Origin: Stutzerimonas stutzeri
Lineage (GTDB): Bacteria; Pseudomonadota; Gammaproteobacteria; Pseudomonadales; Pseudomonadaceae
NCBI RefSeq assembly: GCF_000219605.1
Contig: NC_015740.1
Span: 4,402,001-4,466,000 of the forward strand
DNA: 64,000 nucleotides
Direction of reading: 5' to 3'
The notes under the pieces are model-generated. The model did not search any database. It was not told where the DNA came from and worked only from the letters and a program-made list of their open reading frames with translations. Positions 18,529 to 27,903 of the stretch are shown here, one piece after another; position 1 is the first letter of the stretch; the number at the start of each line of letters is the position of its first letter. The position numbers and the translations under genes are program-made.

Positions 18529-19788
18529 CTAGGCGACGGCTGTCTGCCCGGATGCCACCGGAGCCGGCCGGCCCAGGCTTTGCGCTACCACGTCACCAAC
18601 CATATCCGCGGTGATCGCACTCAGCGTCCAGCCCAGGTGCCCATGGCCGGTGTTGTAGAACACGCAGGGCGAGCTGCCGCGGCCGACCTTGGGCATCATG
18701 TTCGGCATCATCGGGCGCAGGCCGGCCCAGGGCACCACGCTGCGGGTGTTGACGCCGGGGAAGCACTGGTTGACCCACTCCACCAGCGGGCGGATGCGAT
18801 CGGCACGGATGTCACGGTTGTAGCCGTTGAACTCTGCGGTGCCGGCGACGCGGAAGCGGTCGTCGCCCAGGCGGCTGCTGACCAGCTTTGTTTCGTCGTC
18901 CAGCAGGCTGACGGTCGGAGCCGAGGCGCGGCTGATCTCGTCGGTCAGGTTGACGGTGATCGAGTAGCCCTTGACCGGGTAGATGTTCACCCGGTCGCCG
19001 AGCTGGGCTGCCAATGCACGGCTGGCGGTGCCGGCGCAAACCACCAGGCCGTCGAACTCCAGCCGCTCGTCACCGCCAACGCCAGCGAGGACCACGCTGG
19101 CACGCTTGCCGTCGCTGGCCACCGACTTCACGTCGGCACCGTAGCGGCAGCGCACGCCAAGCCGCTCGATGGCGGTGGCCAGGCCGTGGGTGAACTTGTG
19201 GATATCACCGGTGGAGTCGCATTCGGTGTAGTAGCCGCCGTAGTAGCTGCCAGCCAGGGTTGGCTCGATGGCGCGCATCTCCTCGGGCGTCACGCTGCGC
19301 CGCGGCAGGCCGCCTTCGGCGAGCAGGCGCGAAACCTCAGCGGCATGATCGAAGCCGGCCTTGTCGCGGTAGATGTGCAGGATGCCTTTCTTCTTCAGGT
19401 CGAAGTCGATGCCTTCGGCTTCGGCCCAGGCGAACAGATGCTCGCGCGCGGCGATGGCCAGCCGAGCGGTCTCGACCGTGTTCTTGCGGTAGTTGGGGAT
19501 CGAGCCGATGAACTCGGCGAACCAGGAGAGCTTGTGCCAGCTGGGCTTGGGGTTGACCAGCAGCGGCGCGTCGCTCTTGAGCATCCACTTGAGGCCCTTG
19601 ACGATCGTCGACCAGTGGTTCCAGACCTCGGCATTGGACGCCGACAGCTGGCCGCCATTGGCGAACGAGGTCTCCATGGCCGCGTAGCGGTGCTTTTCCA
19701 GCAGGGTGACCGAGAAGCCGCGCTTGGCCAGGGCATAGGCGGTGGTGACGCCCGTGATGCCGCCACCGATGACTGCGATTGTTTTCAT
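18529..19788 (-). CDS. DadA-like FAD-dependent D-amino acid dehydrogenase / glycine oxidase family
   Basis: The 419-residue product begins with an FAD-binding Rossmann motif VIGGGITGVTTAYALAKRG and continues with DadA-like features: TSFANGGQLSASNAEVWN, the ADVKSV turn, and PWAGLRPMMPNMMPKVG with NTGHGHLGWTLS near the end. Enzymes of this family oxidatively deaminate D-amino acids or glycine and pass electrons to the respiratory chain. ATG 19788 follows GGAGCG; a longer in-frame start at 19875 would run through the riboswitch and is not credible. Control by a tandem glycine riboswitch suggests glycine, or an amino acid in equilibrium with it, as substrate; this is inference. Confidence 0.85.
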   Translation of the reverse strand: MKTIAVIGGGITGVTTAYALAKRGFSVTLLEKHRYAAMETSFANGGQLSASNAEVWNHWSTIVKGLKWMLKSDAPLLVNPKPSWHKLSWFAEFIGSIPNYRKNTVETARLAIAAREHLFAWAEAEGIDFDLKKKGILHIYRDKAGFDHAAEVSRLLAEGGLPRRSVTPEEMRAIEPTLAGSYYGGYYTECDSTGDIHKFTHGLATAIERLGVRCRYGADVKSVASDGKRASVVLAGVGGDERLEFDGLVVCAGTASRALAAQLGDRVNIYPVKGYSITVNLTDEISRASAPTVSLLDDETKLVSSRLGDDRFRVAGTAEFNGYNRDIRADRIRPLVEWVNQCFPGVNTRSVVPWAGLRPMMPNMMPKVGRGSSPCVFYNTGHGHLGWTLSAITADMVGDVVAQSLGRPAPVASGQTAVA

Positions 19789-19846
19789 TGTTGCGCTCCA
19801 GAACGTCGAGGGGTCATAGCCCGTGCGCCCAACGCGCGGCGGGCGC

Positions 19847-19946
19847 CCCCTCTGTTCTGGACCTGAGAGATTCACGAGCGCATGACGGCTCGCTTGCTCC
19901 TTCGGTGCGCCCGGCGACGAAAACCGGGCGGCTCTTCAGAGTTTCA
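19847..19946 (-). promoter_or_regulatory. Glycine riboswitch, second aptamer
   Basis: On the minus strand this segment reads from AAACTCTGAAGAG through the conserved core CACCGAAGGAGCAAGC to AATCTCTCAGGTCCAGAACAG. The core and the CTCTCAGG strand are hallmarks of glycine aptamers. It lies directly downstream of a first aptamer, forming the usual tandem pair, and ends about 60 bases before the DadA-like start codon. Glycine riboswitches of this layout generally turn expression on when glycine binds. Confidence 0.9.
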
Positions 19947-19951
19947 GCGGT

Positions 19952-20027
19952 GGTAGCGGTCCTTTTGCCTGAGAGTTTCCGGGGCGGTTGCTCCTTCGGC
20001 GCTGCCCTGACGGCAGTCTCTCCCGCT
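19952..20027 (-). promoter_or_regulatory. Glycine riboswitch, first aptamer
   Basis: On the minus strand the segment begins GCGGGAGAGACTGCC, has the core GCCGAAGGAGCAACC, and closes with AACTCTCAGGCAAAAGGACC. These are the conserved strands of a glycine aptamer. It precedes the second aptamer by only a few bases. The transcript must start between 20028 and about 20170, separately from the chemoreceptor gene. Confidence 0.92.
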
Positions 20028-20175
20028 AGCACATCGATGCGCGCCACTGGCCAGCTGTGGCAAATGGTCGCGCATCGCAGGTGACACCCTGCCAGAAAAA
20101 AGCGCCGCTGTAACCCCCCGAATGCCGGCCGCCAGTCCGCTCGCGACGAGAATGCCGAGCGGTTGCGCCACGCCC

Positions 20176-22098
20176 TCAGACCCGGAAGCGCGCCGCAAGG
20201 GCCTGCAGCTCGCCGCCCAGACGGGCCAGCTGCACGGTCGAGGCCGCGGTCTGCTGGGCAGCGGCGGCCGACTGGTCAGCCACATCGCGCACGCTGAGCA
20301 CGCTGCGGTTGATGTCCTCGGCCACCGAACTCTGCTCCTCCGACGCGGTAGCGATCTGCAGGTTCATCGCCTGGATGGTGGAGATGGTGCGGGTGATGGC
20401 CTGCAGCTCCTCGCCGACATCCCGCGCCAGGCTGACCGTCTCGTCGGCCAGCCCGCGGCTGCTGTCCATCAGCGACGAGGCATGCAGCGCACCCTTCTGC
20501 AGGTTGCCGATCAGCTCCTCGATCTGCGCCGTGGACTGCTGGGTACGCTGCGCCAGGCTGCGCACCTCGTCGGCGACCACGGCGAAACCGCGCCCGGCAT
20601 CACCAGCACGGGCCGCCTCGATGGCCGCGTTCAGTGCCAGCAGGTTGGTCTGTTCGGCGATGCCATTGATCACCGTGAGCACCGTGCTGATCCCTGCGGT
20701 CTCGCGGTTCAGCTGGGCCATGGCTTCGGCAGACAGGCCCACCTGGGAGGACAGCCGGTCGATCTGCGCCAACGCCCGTTGCACCACGATGTCGCCCTGA
20801 GCCGCCTGGCGGTCGGCGTGCTGGGCGGCACTGGAGGCCTCGTCGGCGTTGCGCGCCACCTCCTGCACGGTCGCTGCCATCTCGTGCATGGCAGTGGCGA
20901 CCTGATCAGTCTCCAGGCGCTGGCTCTGGATACCGGCGCTGGTCTGCTCGGTCACCGTGGACAGTTCTTGCGCCGCACTGGCCAGCTGGCCGGTGATGGC
21001 GCTGATCCGGCCGATCAGGTCGCGCAGGCTGCCGCGGGTGCGCTCCAGCGCATCGAGCAGCTGACCGAACTCGTCGCTGCGCGGCTGCCGCGGCTGCTCG
21101 GTCATATCGCCTGCGCCGATGCGCTCGGCAATGCGTACCGCCTGGGCCAGCGGTTGCGTCAGCTGACGCACGATCAGCCAGCTGATCACCAGCCCCAGGG
21201 CTATCGCCAGCAGCGTGATGGCAAGCAGCAAGGCCTTCTTCTCGCCGGCTTCGGCGCTGCGTCGTTCGGTCTGCGACTGCACGATTTCATTGGTGTTGCG
21301 GTAGATGCTGTCGAAGATTTCCTGCATCTCCTGACGCGCCTGCACCTGAGCGGCGACGATGGGCGGCAGCTGGCCGAACTGGCGGATGTAGGTCGCCACC
21401 GAGTCACGCAACGGCTGCAGGTCCACGCCGGGTGTGCCGGCCAGCTGGGCATCGAGCCTGTCGACCGCCGCCTGCAACGTGCTGAACTGTTGCTGCAATT
21501 GCTGCAGCGACTGCTCGGTCTCGGTCATCAGATAGCCGCGCACCATGAAGCGCACCATGCGGTTGTGCTTGGAGACTTCACCGGCCTGCAGGCCGATGGC
21601 TGCGCTACGAGTATCCTCATGCAGGACCGGTGCGTCCGGTGTGCCGGCCCAGCGTGCCTCCAGCGCGGCGATCAGCGCATCCGAGGTGTTGCCGGCTTCC
21701 ACCCAGCTGCTGCGGGTCTTCACCTTGCGCTCCCAGAGCGCCGCCAGATCGAGGAAACGCTGGCGGTAATGCTGCACGTCGGCGGCGATCGCCTGCAGGC
21801 GCTGCAGATCCTGTGGGTCGCTGAATTCCCCCTTCTGCTGCTGCACCAGTTCGACGATGCGCGCGACCGACTGCTCCACCGCTTCGACATGCAGCGGATC
21901 GCCGCGGGTTTCGAAACTGACCTGCGCGTAGCGAATCCGGTTGGCCTCATCCAGCAGGCGGGCCGCACTCTGCGCCCTGTCGCTGCGGGAGATCAGCGCG
22001 TCCATGCCGTAACTGCCGATCAGGGCGACGGCCAGGGTCAGCGCCAGAACGGCGGCGAAGCCGAGGGCCAGTTTGTGGCTGACCTTGAGAGTGTTCAT
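20176..22098 (-). CDS. Methyl-accepting chemotaxis protein with helical-bimodular-type sensor
   Basis: The 640-residue receptor has a first membrane span at about 8-28, a long all-helical periplasmic region to about 280, a second span at about 282-302 ([20 protein letters not shown]), HAMP (about 303-360) and a cytoplasmic signalling domain with the conserved tip [19 protein letters not shown] helical periplasmic part of about 250 residues is typical of HBM sensors such as McpS and McpK, which detect organic acids. Its gene lies 80 bases after madM on the same strand, with AAGGAAGG before ATG 22098. A malonate or related dicarboxylate ligand is inferred from context. Confidence 0.88.
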   Translation of the reverse strand: MNTLKVSHKLALGFAAVLALTLAVALIGSYGMDALISRSDRAQSAARLLDEANRIRYAQVSFETRGDPLHVEAVEQSVARIVELVQQQKGEFSDPQDLQRLQAIAADVQHYRQRFLDLAALWERKVKTRSSWVEAGNTSDALIAALEARWAGTPDAPVLHEDTRSAAIGLQAGEVSKHNRMVRFMVRGYLMTETEQSLQQLQQQFSTLQAAVDRLDAQLAGTPGVDLQPLRDSVATYIRQFGQLPPIVAAQVQARQEMQEIFDSIYRNTNEIVQSQTERRSAEAGEKKALLLAITLLAIALGLVISWLIVRQLTQPLAQAVRIAERIGAGDMTEQPRQPRSDEFGQLLDALERTRGSLRDLIGRISAITGQLASAAQELSTVTEQTSAGIQSQRLETDQVATAMHEMAATVQEVARNADEASSAAQHADRQAAQGDIVVQRALAQIDRLSSQVGLSAEAMAQLNRETAGISTVLTVINGIAEQTNLLALNAAIEAARAGDAGRGFAVVADEVRSLAQRTQQSTAQIEELIGNLQKGALHASSLMDSSRGLADETVSLARDVGEELQAITRTISTIQAMNLQIATASEEQSSVAEDINRSVLSVRDVADQSAAAAQQTAASTVQLARLGGELQALAARFRV

Positions 22099-22178
22099 CT
22101 TTCGACCTTCCTTGATGAACGCAAGCGCGCCCCGATGGGGGCGCGTTGCGGATGACGGTAAGTGACGACGGGAACGGC

Positions 22179-22949
22179 TCAGCCGAGCAGCCCGCGCATG
22201 ACGAAGAACAGCAGTGATGGCCCGAGCAGGCAGCCCAGTGCGGTGTAGAACGCCGCGGTCAGGCAGCCATAGGGCACCAGCTTCGGATCGGTGGCCGCCA
22301 GGCCGCCGGCCACGCCGCTGGAGGTGCCGATCAGGCCGCCGAAGATCACCGCCGAGCGCGGGTTGTTCAGGCCGATCAGCGGGGCGACGAAGGGCGTGGC
22401 CACCATCACCAGGATCGCCTTGACCAGGCCGGCGGCGATCGACAGCGCCATCACCTCGGAGCTGGCGCCGATCGCCGCGCCGGTGACCGGGCCGACGATG
22501 TAGGTCACCGCACCGGTGCCGATGGTGGTGAGGCTGACCGCATCGGTGTAGCCGAGGGCGATTGCCACTGCGACACCGGCGATGAACGAGGAGAACACCC
22601 CGACGAACAGCGCCAGCACGCCCACCATCCCGGCGCGCTTGAGCTCTTCGACGCTGACGCCGAAGCCGGTGGCCACGATGGCGAAGTCACGCAGCATGGC
22701 GCCGCCGAGCAGGCCGATGCCAGAGAACAGGGCGATATCGACCAGGCCTTTCTGCCCGCCAGTCACCACACCGCCGATGTAGGACAGCAAGAGGCCGATG
22801 AGGATGGCGACGGCCGAGCCGTGCAGACGGCCCTTGGTAAGCTTGTCCGACAGCCAGTAGGACAGCCACATGGTTGCGCCGATGAGGGCGAAGCCGCTGA
22901 TCATGCCGTAGCCGGTGACCACTTTCATGAGCGATTCGTACATGGCCAT
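22179..22949 (-). CDS. madM: MadM, malonate transporter subunit
   Basis: MadM and MadL together form a sodium-linked malonate importer. The 256-residue product is almost entirely hydrophobic, with about eight or nine spans, and shows the family segments [51 protein letters not shown] and [24 protein letters not shown] 22949 overlaps the madL stop by one base; ATG 22943 is an alternative. Encoding the transporter directly behind the decarboxylase genes matches other Pseudomonas mdc loci. Confidence 0.92.
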   Translation of the reverse strand: MAMYESLMKVVTGYGMISGFALIGATMWLSYWLSDKLTKGRLHGSAVAILIGLLLSYIGGVVTGGQKGLVDIALFSGIGLLGGAMLRDFAIVATGFGVSVEELKRAGMVGVLALFVGVFSSFIAGVAVAIALGYTDAVSLTTIGTGAVTYIVGPVTGAAIGASSEVMALSIAAGLVKAILVMVATPFVAPLIGLNNPRSAVIFGGLIGTSSGVAGGLAATDPKLVPYGCLTAAFYTALGCLLGPSLLFFVMRGLLG

Positions 22950-23362
22950 TACCCCCGTGCGCTGCTGGTGGTGGGCTTGGCGGTGGCAACCGGCTCGGCC
23001 TCAAGCTTTTTTCGGCCGATCCGGTCCAGTACCGGCACCAGGGCGAAGGCCAGCGCAACCGCGGCGACGCCGGCGAGGATCGCCATCGGGCCGCCAGCCA
23101 GGGCGCCGTAGACGTTCTGCTGCGCGGCCATGGCGACCACGATCGGGATGTACACGGCGCTCCAGAACTTGATGCCCTGCTCGGACTCCGGATTGAACAG
23201 GCCGCGTTTCTTCAGGTAGCTGCCGATGAGGATCAGCAGCACCATGGCGATACCCACGCCGCCGACGTTGGCCGGCACGCCGAGGAGCTTGCCGAGCAAC
23301 TCGCCGACGAAGATGCCGGTGAGGGTACACAAGGCCAGGAAGGCCACACCAAAGATGATCAT
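22949..23362 (-). CDS. madL: MadL, malonate transporter small subunit
   Basis: The 137-residue membrane protein has about four spans and the segments LTGIFVGELLGKLLGVPANVGGVGIAMVLL and FWSAVYIPIVVAMAAQQNVYGAL seen in MadL. It works with MadM in malonate uptake. AAAAAGGAC precedes ATG 23362. The leader also carries A-rich AANAANAA motifs at 23362-23369 and 23423-23430 that could bind Hfq/Crc. A gap of 112 bases separates it from mdcH, the largest in the operon, so a separate level of control here is possible. Confidence 0.92.
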   Translation of the reverse strand: MIIFGVAFLALCTLTGIFVGELLGKLLGVPANVGGVGIAMVLLILIGSYLKKRGLFNPESEQGIKFWSAVYIPIVVAMAAQQNVYGALAGGPMAILAGVAAVALAFALVPVLDRIGRKKLEAEPVATAKPTTSSARG

Positions 23363-23422
23363 TGTTTTTGTCCTTTTTGGTTGCGCTGGCTGCAGAGGGC
23401 CAGGCGCGTGTTGTCGAGGTCG

Positions 23423-23430
23423 TTGTTGTT
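23423..23430 (-). promoter_or_regulatory. AACAACAA motif in the mdcH-madL gap (possible Hfq/Crc site)
   Basis: The minus strand reads AACAACAA here, matching the AANAANAA catabolite-activity motif bound by Hfq with Crc in Pseudomonas mRNAs. A second match (AAAAACAA) overlaps the madL start at 23362-23369. Placement before the transporter genes would let preferred carbon sources repress malonate uptake after transcription. Confidence 0.4.
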
Positions 23431-23474
23431 ATCCATCGATCTGGGCGAAGGCTCGCCCGGGTGCTGCACGCGGT

Positions 23475-24401
23475 CTATCGGCTCTGGCTGCCCTCCTGAC
23501 GCAGCAAGGCGTCCAGTGTGTCCAGCCGGGCGCCGTCGAAGGCAACCAGCGTACCCTGTTCGAAAACCCGCCGTGCCAGCCCGGTCAGCACCTGGCCTGG
23601 CGGCAGTTCGATGTGCAGCCGCACCCCGCGCTCGTAGGCGGTGCGCAGGGTGCCGTGCCAGTCGACGACGCGGCACATGTTGAAGGCCAGGTCGTCGCGC
23701 AGGCGCTCTGCGTCGAACAGCGGACGCGCCGACGAGCCGCTGAGGTAGCGAATCCGCGGGGCGCGCACCTCCACCTCGGTGAAGGCATCCGCCAGCCGCC
23801 GTGCCGGTTGCTCGAGCAGCGCGCAATGCGAGGGCACGCTCATCGCCAGGCGCCGCGTGCAGGAGGCGCCCAGCGCCTTGGCCCGCGCGGCGACCATGCC
23901 CATGGCGGCATCGCTGCCGGCGATGACGATCTGGTTGTCGGCGTTGATGTTGCCCAGGTAGACCGGGCCCTCGGCTTCGGCCAGCAGCGACTCGACCGTA
24001 CCCAGCGACAGGCCGAGGATGGCAGTCATGCCGTAGCCCTCGGGATAGGCCTGCTGCATCAGCTCGCCGCGCAGGGTGACCAGGCGCAAGGCGTCGGCGA
24101 ACGTCAGCGACTCGGCGACAACCGCCGCGGCATAGGCGCCGATGGACAGCCCGGCCACGTAGTCCGGCCGCTGGCCATCGCGCATCAGCAGGCGCGCTCC
24201 GGCGACACCGGCGATCAGCAGGCAGAGCTGCACTGCGCGGGTCGATTGCAGCGCCTCGGCCGTATCGAGCAGCAGCGCATCCTCGCCGAGCACGGCACTG
24301 GCCTCGGCCAGGGTCGCGGCGACTTCCGGCGCCTCGGGCAGCCGTTGCAACATGCCGGGCTTTTGCGCGCCCTGACCGGGAAAGGCGAACAGGCTGCTCA
24401 T
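23475..24401 (-). CDS. mdcH: MdcH, malonyl-CoA:ACP transacylase of malonate decarboxylase
   Basis: MdcH loads malonyl groups from malonyl-CoA onto the holo acyl carrier protein to prime the decarboxylase. The 308-residue product starts MSSLFAFPGQGAQKPGM, the hallmark of FabD-like transacylases, and has the nucleophile motif GLSIG (Ser86) and the NADNQIVIAG and VPSHCALL segments. In many transacylases the residue before the serine is His; here it is Leu. ATG 24401 overlaps mdcG by four bases (ATGA), which fixes the start; an in-frame start at 24488 is spurious. Confidence 0.92.
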   Translation of the reverse strand: MSSLFAFPGQGAQKPGMLQRLPEAPEVAATLAEASAVLGEDALLLDTAEALQSTRAVQLCLLIAGVAGARLLMRDGQRPDYVAGLSIGAYAAAVVAESLTFADALRLVTLRGELMQQAYPEGYGMTAILGLSLGTVESLLAEAEGPVYLGNINADNQIVIAGSDAAMGMVAARAKALGASCTRRLAMSVPSHCALLEQPARRLADAFTEVEVRAPRIRYLSGSSARPLFDAERLRDDLAFNMCRVVDWHGTLRTAYERGVRLHIELPPGQVLTGLARRVFEQGTLVAFDGARLDTLDALLRQEGSQSR

Positions 24402-25015
24402 GCGGCCCGCTCCGCAGCCCAGGGATCGCTCACCAGACGCGGTCCTTCGGCGGTCTTGACCAGCACCCGTGCGGCGCCACCGGCCCATTCGCCGAGCGCC
24501 ACACCGCCCAGCGGGGTTTCCAGTTGCAGGTCGACGCGGCAGGCGCGGCCTTCGAGCAGCTGCAGCAGCGGGCGCGCCTCGCTGCGCGGCAGCGGCCGTT
24601 CGGCCCTGAGCAGCAGGTCCAGATCGCTGTCCGGATGCGCCGCCGACAAGCCGGTGGCGAGCTGGAAGCCGGCCGAGCCGGTGACACCCCAGGCATGGCC
24701 GAGGGCATCGAGCAGCGGACGCAGGCCAGCCAGCACGCGGAACACCGGCAGGTCTTCGCTGGCGCGACGATCGAGCAGCTGCTCCGGTGTCAGCCGATGG
24801 CTGATCGCGGCGATCGGCATCAGCGCGGCCAGACGCTGGTCTCGCGTGGCCCCACGCAGGCCGACCGCCACCTGCCCTGGCGCGACGACGGCACGACGCA
24901 CCACCACCGGCTGGCCGGCGGCGAGCACGGCCACCGCCCAGGCCGGGGCATCGGCCGGCAACTGCTCGGGACGCATACCCCAGAGCAGGTCGTGGGGGCG
25001 AGGTGTGTCGTGCAT
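24398..25015 (-). CDS. mdcG: MdcG, phosphoribosyl-dephospho-CoA transferase (holo-ACP synthase)
   Basis: MdcG attaches the 2'-(5''-triphosphoribosyl)-3'-dephospho-CoA prosthetic group to MdcC. The 205-residue protein begins HDLLWGMRPEQLP and has a nucleotidyltransferase motif: TGSAGFQLATG followed by SDLDLLL, whose aspartates should bind metal. RBS GAGGAGG precedes ATG 25015. A 72-base gap from mdcE contains an A-rich AACAATAA element just upstream of the ribosome site. The 3' end overlaps mdcH by four bases. Confidence 0.92.
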   Translation of the reverse strand: MHDTPRPHDLLWGMRPEQLPADAPAWAVAVLAAGQPVVVRRAVVAPGQVAVGLRGATRDQRLAALMPIAAISHRLTPEQLLDRRASEDLPVFRVLAGLRPLLDALGHAWGVTGSAGFQLATGLSAAHPDSDLDLLLRAERPLPRSEARPLLQLLEGRACRVDLQLETPLGGVALGEWAGGAARVLVKTAEGPRLVSDPWAAERAA

Positions 25016-25032
25016 CTACAGCCTCCTCGTGA

Positions 25033-25040
25033 TTATTGTT
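25033..25040 (-). promoter_or_regulatory. AACAATAA motif before mdcG (possible Hfq/Crc site)
   Basis: The minus strand has AACAATAA immediately upstream of the GAGGAGG ribosome site of mdcG, matching the AANAANAA consensus of Hfq/Crc targets. Binding here would block ribosome loading on mdcG. Confidence 0.4.
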
Positions 25041-25087
25041 GTCGAGTCGCTGATACGGGTTCGGCGAATACGCCGCTCAGGTGTTCG

Positions 25088-25873
25088 TTACCACTGCGCG
25101 CGCAACAGCTCGCGCACCCGCGACGACGCCTCGCGATTCGGCGCGCCGAGACGGCCGCGCAGATCGCTGCTGCCACCGATGTCCACGACGGCCTTGGCGA
25201 GACAGTCGCGCACACGCGCCAGATCATCCGCCGAGGGCTGCTCGATGCTGTCCACGGCGAGGGTTTCCCAGAGCAGGCCGAGGGTCGCGTAGTTGTCGAT
25301 GTCGTAGGCCATCGGCGGCACCGATTCGGCCAGGGCTTCCAACTCCTCGACGCTGCGCAGGGTGATGCGCGCCGCGGCGGCCTTGCCCATGGCATGCACC
25401 ATCACGCCCGGATCGCGCAGGGCGATGATCCGCTGGGCCTGATAGCCATGAGCGAGAAAGGCGCCGGACATGGCCTTGCCCACCAGCAGCGCGATCACCG
25501 GGTGCCCGGCCAGCCGTGCGCGGGCATAGCCGTCCACCGCGCCGGCCAGCGCCTGATGAATGCCGAGGGCTTCTTCGCGGCGGCCATAGGCCTGGCTCGG
25601 CACGTCGACCACGGCGACCACCACACGCTTGTCCGCCTTGTCGCGATCGGCCGCGATCACCTCGCCCAGCGCCTGGCCCAGCGCCCAGCCTTCCAGCAGA
25701 CCGACCTCGCCATTGCGCGCGCGCGGAAAGGGATTCTCGGCGTCCGGCACCACGGCGATATAGCGGGCGGCGCGCTCACCGAGCGTGCCGTCGACCACCT
25801 TCACCGAGGCCGGATAGCCCGCCAGTGCCTGACCGCCGGCCAGGGCTTGCAACCAGTTCAGTCCACGGCTCAT
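25088..25873 (-). CDS. mdcE: MdcE, malonate decarboxylase gamma subunit
   Basis: MdcD and MdcE form the carboxyltransferase-like malonyl-S-ACP decarboxylase. The 261-residue protein shows NPFPRARNGEVGLLEGWALG, VVAVVDVPSQAYGRREEALGIHQALA and GKAMSGAFLAHGYQAQRIIAL, all features of the gamma subunit. Its fold is that of the crotonase/carboxyltransferase superfamily. The ATG overlaps mdcD by four bases, so the two subunits are coupled. Confidence 0.95.
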   Translation of the reverse strand: MSRGLNWLQALAGGQALAGYPASVKVVDGTLGERAARYIAVVPDAENPFPRARNGEVGLLEGWALGQALGEVIAADRDKADKRVVVAVVDVPSQAYGRREEALGIHQALAGAVDGYARARLAGHPVIALLVGKAMSGAFLAHGYQAQRIIALRDPGVMVHAMGKAAAARITLRSVEELEALAESVPPMAYDIDNYATLGLLWETLAVDSIEQPSADDLARVRDCLAKAVVDIGGSSDLRGRLGAPNREASSRVRELLRAQW

Positions 25874-26736
25874 TGGGCATCTCCTTCGTAGAGGGCACGC
25901 ACGGCGGCGGCATCGAGCTGCGTGCGGGTGTCGACGTCGGCCAGGCGCTGGAGGTACCAGGCGTGGCGGCGGCTGCGCGGCTGCAGCGGCTTGCCGAGGG
26001 CGAACAGTTCGTGCAGTTGCGCGCGGATGGCGTCGGTGTCGTCGGCCACGTAGGCATCCACCAGCCCCGAGGCATAGCGCTGCTCACCGCCGGTCAGGCT
26101 CCAGATGAAGGGGCGGTCGCGCGAGTCGTACTCGTCGAGCCCGGCTTCCTGCTCGATCACCTGCGGGCCATTGAGGCCGACGCGGGCTTCGCGGGTGACG
26201 ACCAGGTAGCTGCACAGCCCGGCGGCGATGGACATGCCACCGAAGCAGCCGACGGAACCGGCGACCACGCCGATCACCGGCTGGTAGTCGCGCAGCTCGA
26301 CGATGGCCGCCTGGATCTCGGCGATGGCGGCCAGGCCCAGGTTGGCCTCCTGCAAACGCACGCCGCCGGTTTCCAGCAGGAGCACGGCCCGGGTCGGGAT
26401 GCCGTTGCGGTTGTCTTCGGCAGCCAGTTCCAGCAAGCCTGCGATCTTCGCGCCGCCGACTTCGCCCATGCTGCCGCCCTGGAAGGCGCCTTCGATGGCG
26501 GCGATCACCGCCGGCTGGCCGTCAATGGTGCCCTTGGCGACCACCACGCCGTCGTCGGCCTGGGTGACGATGCCCTGCTTCGGCAGCCAGGGCGAGGTGA
26601 CGCGATCGAACGGATCGAGCAATTCGCGGAAGCTGCCCTCGTCCAGCAGTGCGCGGGCACGCTGGCGGGCACCGAGTTCGACGAAGCTGCGCGACTCGAG
26701 TAAACGGGCCACGGTGTTAGCGGACACATCAGTCAT
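25870..26736 (-). CDS. mdcD: MdcD, malonate decarboxylase beta subunit
   Basis: The beta subunit pairs with MdcE to decarboxylate malonyl-S-ACP to acetyl-S-ACP. The 288-residue product starts with SFVELGARQRARALLDEGSFRELLDPF, typical of carboxyltransferase beta chains, then has IEGAFQGGSMGEVGGAKIAGLLE, RAVLLLETGGVRLQEANLGL and GSVGCFGGMSIAAGLCSYLV, the last providing oxyanion-hole glycines. Its first eight bases overlap the end of mdcC. Confidence 0.95.
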   Translation of the reverse strand: MTDVSANTVARLLESRSFVELGARQRARALLDEGSFRELLDPFDRVTSPWLPKQGIVTQADDGVVVAKGTIDGQPAVIAAIEGAFQGGSMGEVGGAKIAGLLELAAEDNRNGIPTRAVLLLETGGVRLQEANLGLAAIAEIQAAIVELRDYQPVIGVVAGSVGCFGGMSIAAGLCSYLVVTREARVGLNGPQVIEQEAGLDEYDSRDRPFIWSLTGGEQRYASGLVDAYVADDTDAIRAQLHELFALGKPLQPRSRRHAWYLQRLADVDTRTQLDAAAVRALYEGDAQ

Positions 26737-27028
26737 GGCCGACCTCCTCCAGTCCCTGCTCCAGGCGCAGACGCACTACGCCGGGCGTGGCCCCAAAATC
26801 GTGAATATCGATGTTCAATGCCGGTGGCGTCTGCTCGCGGAACATCCGCTCGAACAGGCTCTTCCAGCGTTGCTCGGCACCATTGACCGAGGTGACTACC
26901 TGGATCGCCAGCTTGCCGGCCTGGCCGGGTTCCAGCAGCACTTCCAGATCGCCCGAGCCGACCACGCCGACCAGGGCCTTGCCGCGGGCGGGTTGCCCGG
27001 CGGCGAATTCGAAAGACAGGGTTTCCAT
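26729..27028 (-). CDS. mdcC: MdcC, malonate decarboxylase acyl carrier protein (delta subunit)
   Basis: This 99-residue carrier bears the dephospho-CoA-like prosthetic group and shuttles acetyl and malonyl groups during the cycle. The modified serine is expected at Ser25 in VGVVGSGDLEVLLEP, as in characterised MdcC proteins. FGATPGVVRLRLEQ near the end is also conserved. mdcB ends two bases upstream. Its base order between mdcB and mdcD follows the Pseudomonas mdcABCDE arrangement. Confidence 0.95.
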   Translation of the reverse strand: METLSFEFAAGQPARGKALVGVVGSGDLEVLLEPGQAGKLAIQVVTSVNGAEQRWKSLFERMFREQTPPALNIDIHDFGATPGVVRLRLEQGLEEVGHD

Positions 27029-27030
27029 GT

Positions 27031-27903
27031 TCAGTTGCTCCCAGTCGGCGCCGGCGCATGCGGCGCCAGACGGTCGAGGAAAAGGGTGGCGGCCAGGAGG
27101 TCGGCGGCGCCCCCCGGCGAGGCTTTGAGGGCGAGCATGTCGCGATCGAGCAGGCGCAGCTGGCGACGACCGGCGAGGCTGGCGGCACCACCGGCTTCGA
27201 GCACGGCGCGGGCACCGGCCTGCATGCGGGTCAGCCCTTCAAGACCGGCGCGATGCAGCACGCAGGTGTCGGTCAGGCTGCTCATGATCGCCAGCAGTGC
27301 ATCGAGCCTGGCGTTCTGCTCGCCGGCGCCGGCGCGGCGACTGGCCAGGAGCTGCGGCAAGCCGTGTTCGATGACCGCGGGAAAGCCGTGCTGCGCCTGT
27401 TCGCGGGCGCCGAGCACGCCGTAGCGACGGCAGACCCGCGCGCCGTGGCTGTCCGGGTTGTGCGGCGCGGCAGGGTCGTCCAGCCGCGCCAGGGCGGCCG
27501 CGCTGGCGACGATCCCGCCGGCCGAAGCGCCGCTTTCCAGCATGGCCGCCGCGCTGAGCAGCCCCAGCGCCCAGATCGCGCCGCGATGGGTGTTGACCCC
27601 GGCGGTGACGCGCAACATCTCCGCTTCGCCGTCGCGGCCCAGCTGCCCGAGGGTTTCCCGCAGCGCCTGGCTGACCCGACCTTCGCTCCGCGCGGCATCG
27701 GCCATGGCGGCGAACGCCGGCCACAGCGACTGCGCCGAGGCGTGCATCAGCCCCAGGTGCAGATCGCTGTGCGCGCCACTGCCGCGCCGGTCGACCAGCC
27801 CCGGCTTGGGCGACAGATCGGCCTCGTCGACCAGCGCCTGCACCGCCAGATCGGCCAGGCGCTCGGCCGCGGACGGCGCCTGTCGTGCAATGAGTGCGCT
27901 CAT
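27031..27903 (-). CDS. mdcB: MdcB, triphosphoribosyl-dephospho-CoA synthase
   Basis: MdcB makes the precursor of the MdcC prosthetic group from ATP and dephospho-CoA. The 290-residue product contains [35 protein letters not shown] and [21 protein letters not shown], core features of the CitG/MdcB family. ATG 27903 shares one base with the mdcA stop (TGATG), which argues for this start over the longer frame from 27951. Confidence 0.94.
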   Translation of the reverse strand: MSALIARQAPSAAERLADLAVQALVDEADLSPKPGLVDRRGSGAHSDLHLGLMHASAQSLWPAFAAMADAARSEGRVSQALRETLGQLGRDGEAEMLRVTAGVNTHRGAIWALGLLSAAAMLESGASAGGIVASAAALARLDDPAAPHNPDSHGARVCRRYGVLGAREQAQHGFPAVIEHGLPQLLASRRAGAGEQNARLDALLAIMSSLTDTCVLHRAGLEGLTRMQAGARAVLEAGGAASLAGRRQLRLLDRDMLALKASPGGAADLLAATLFLDRLAPHAPAPTGSN

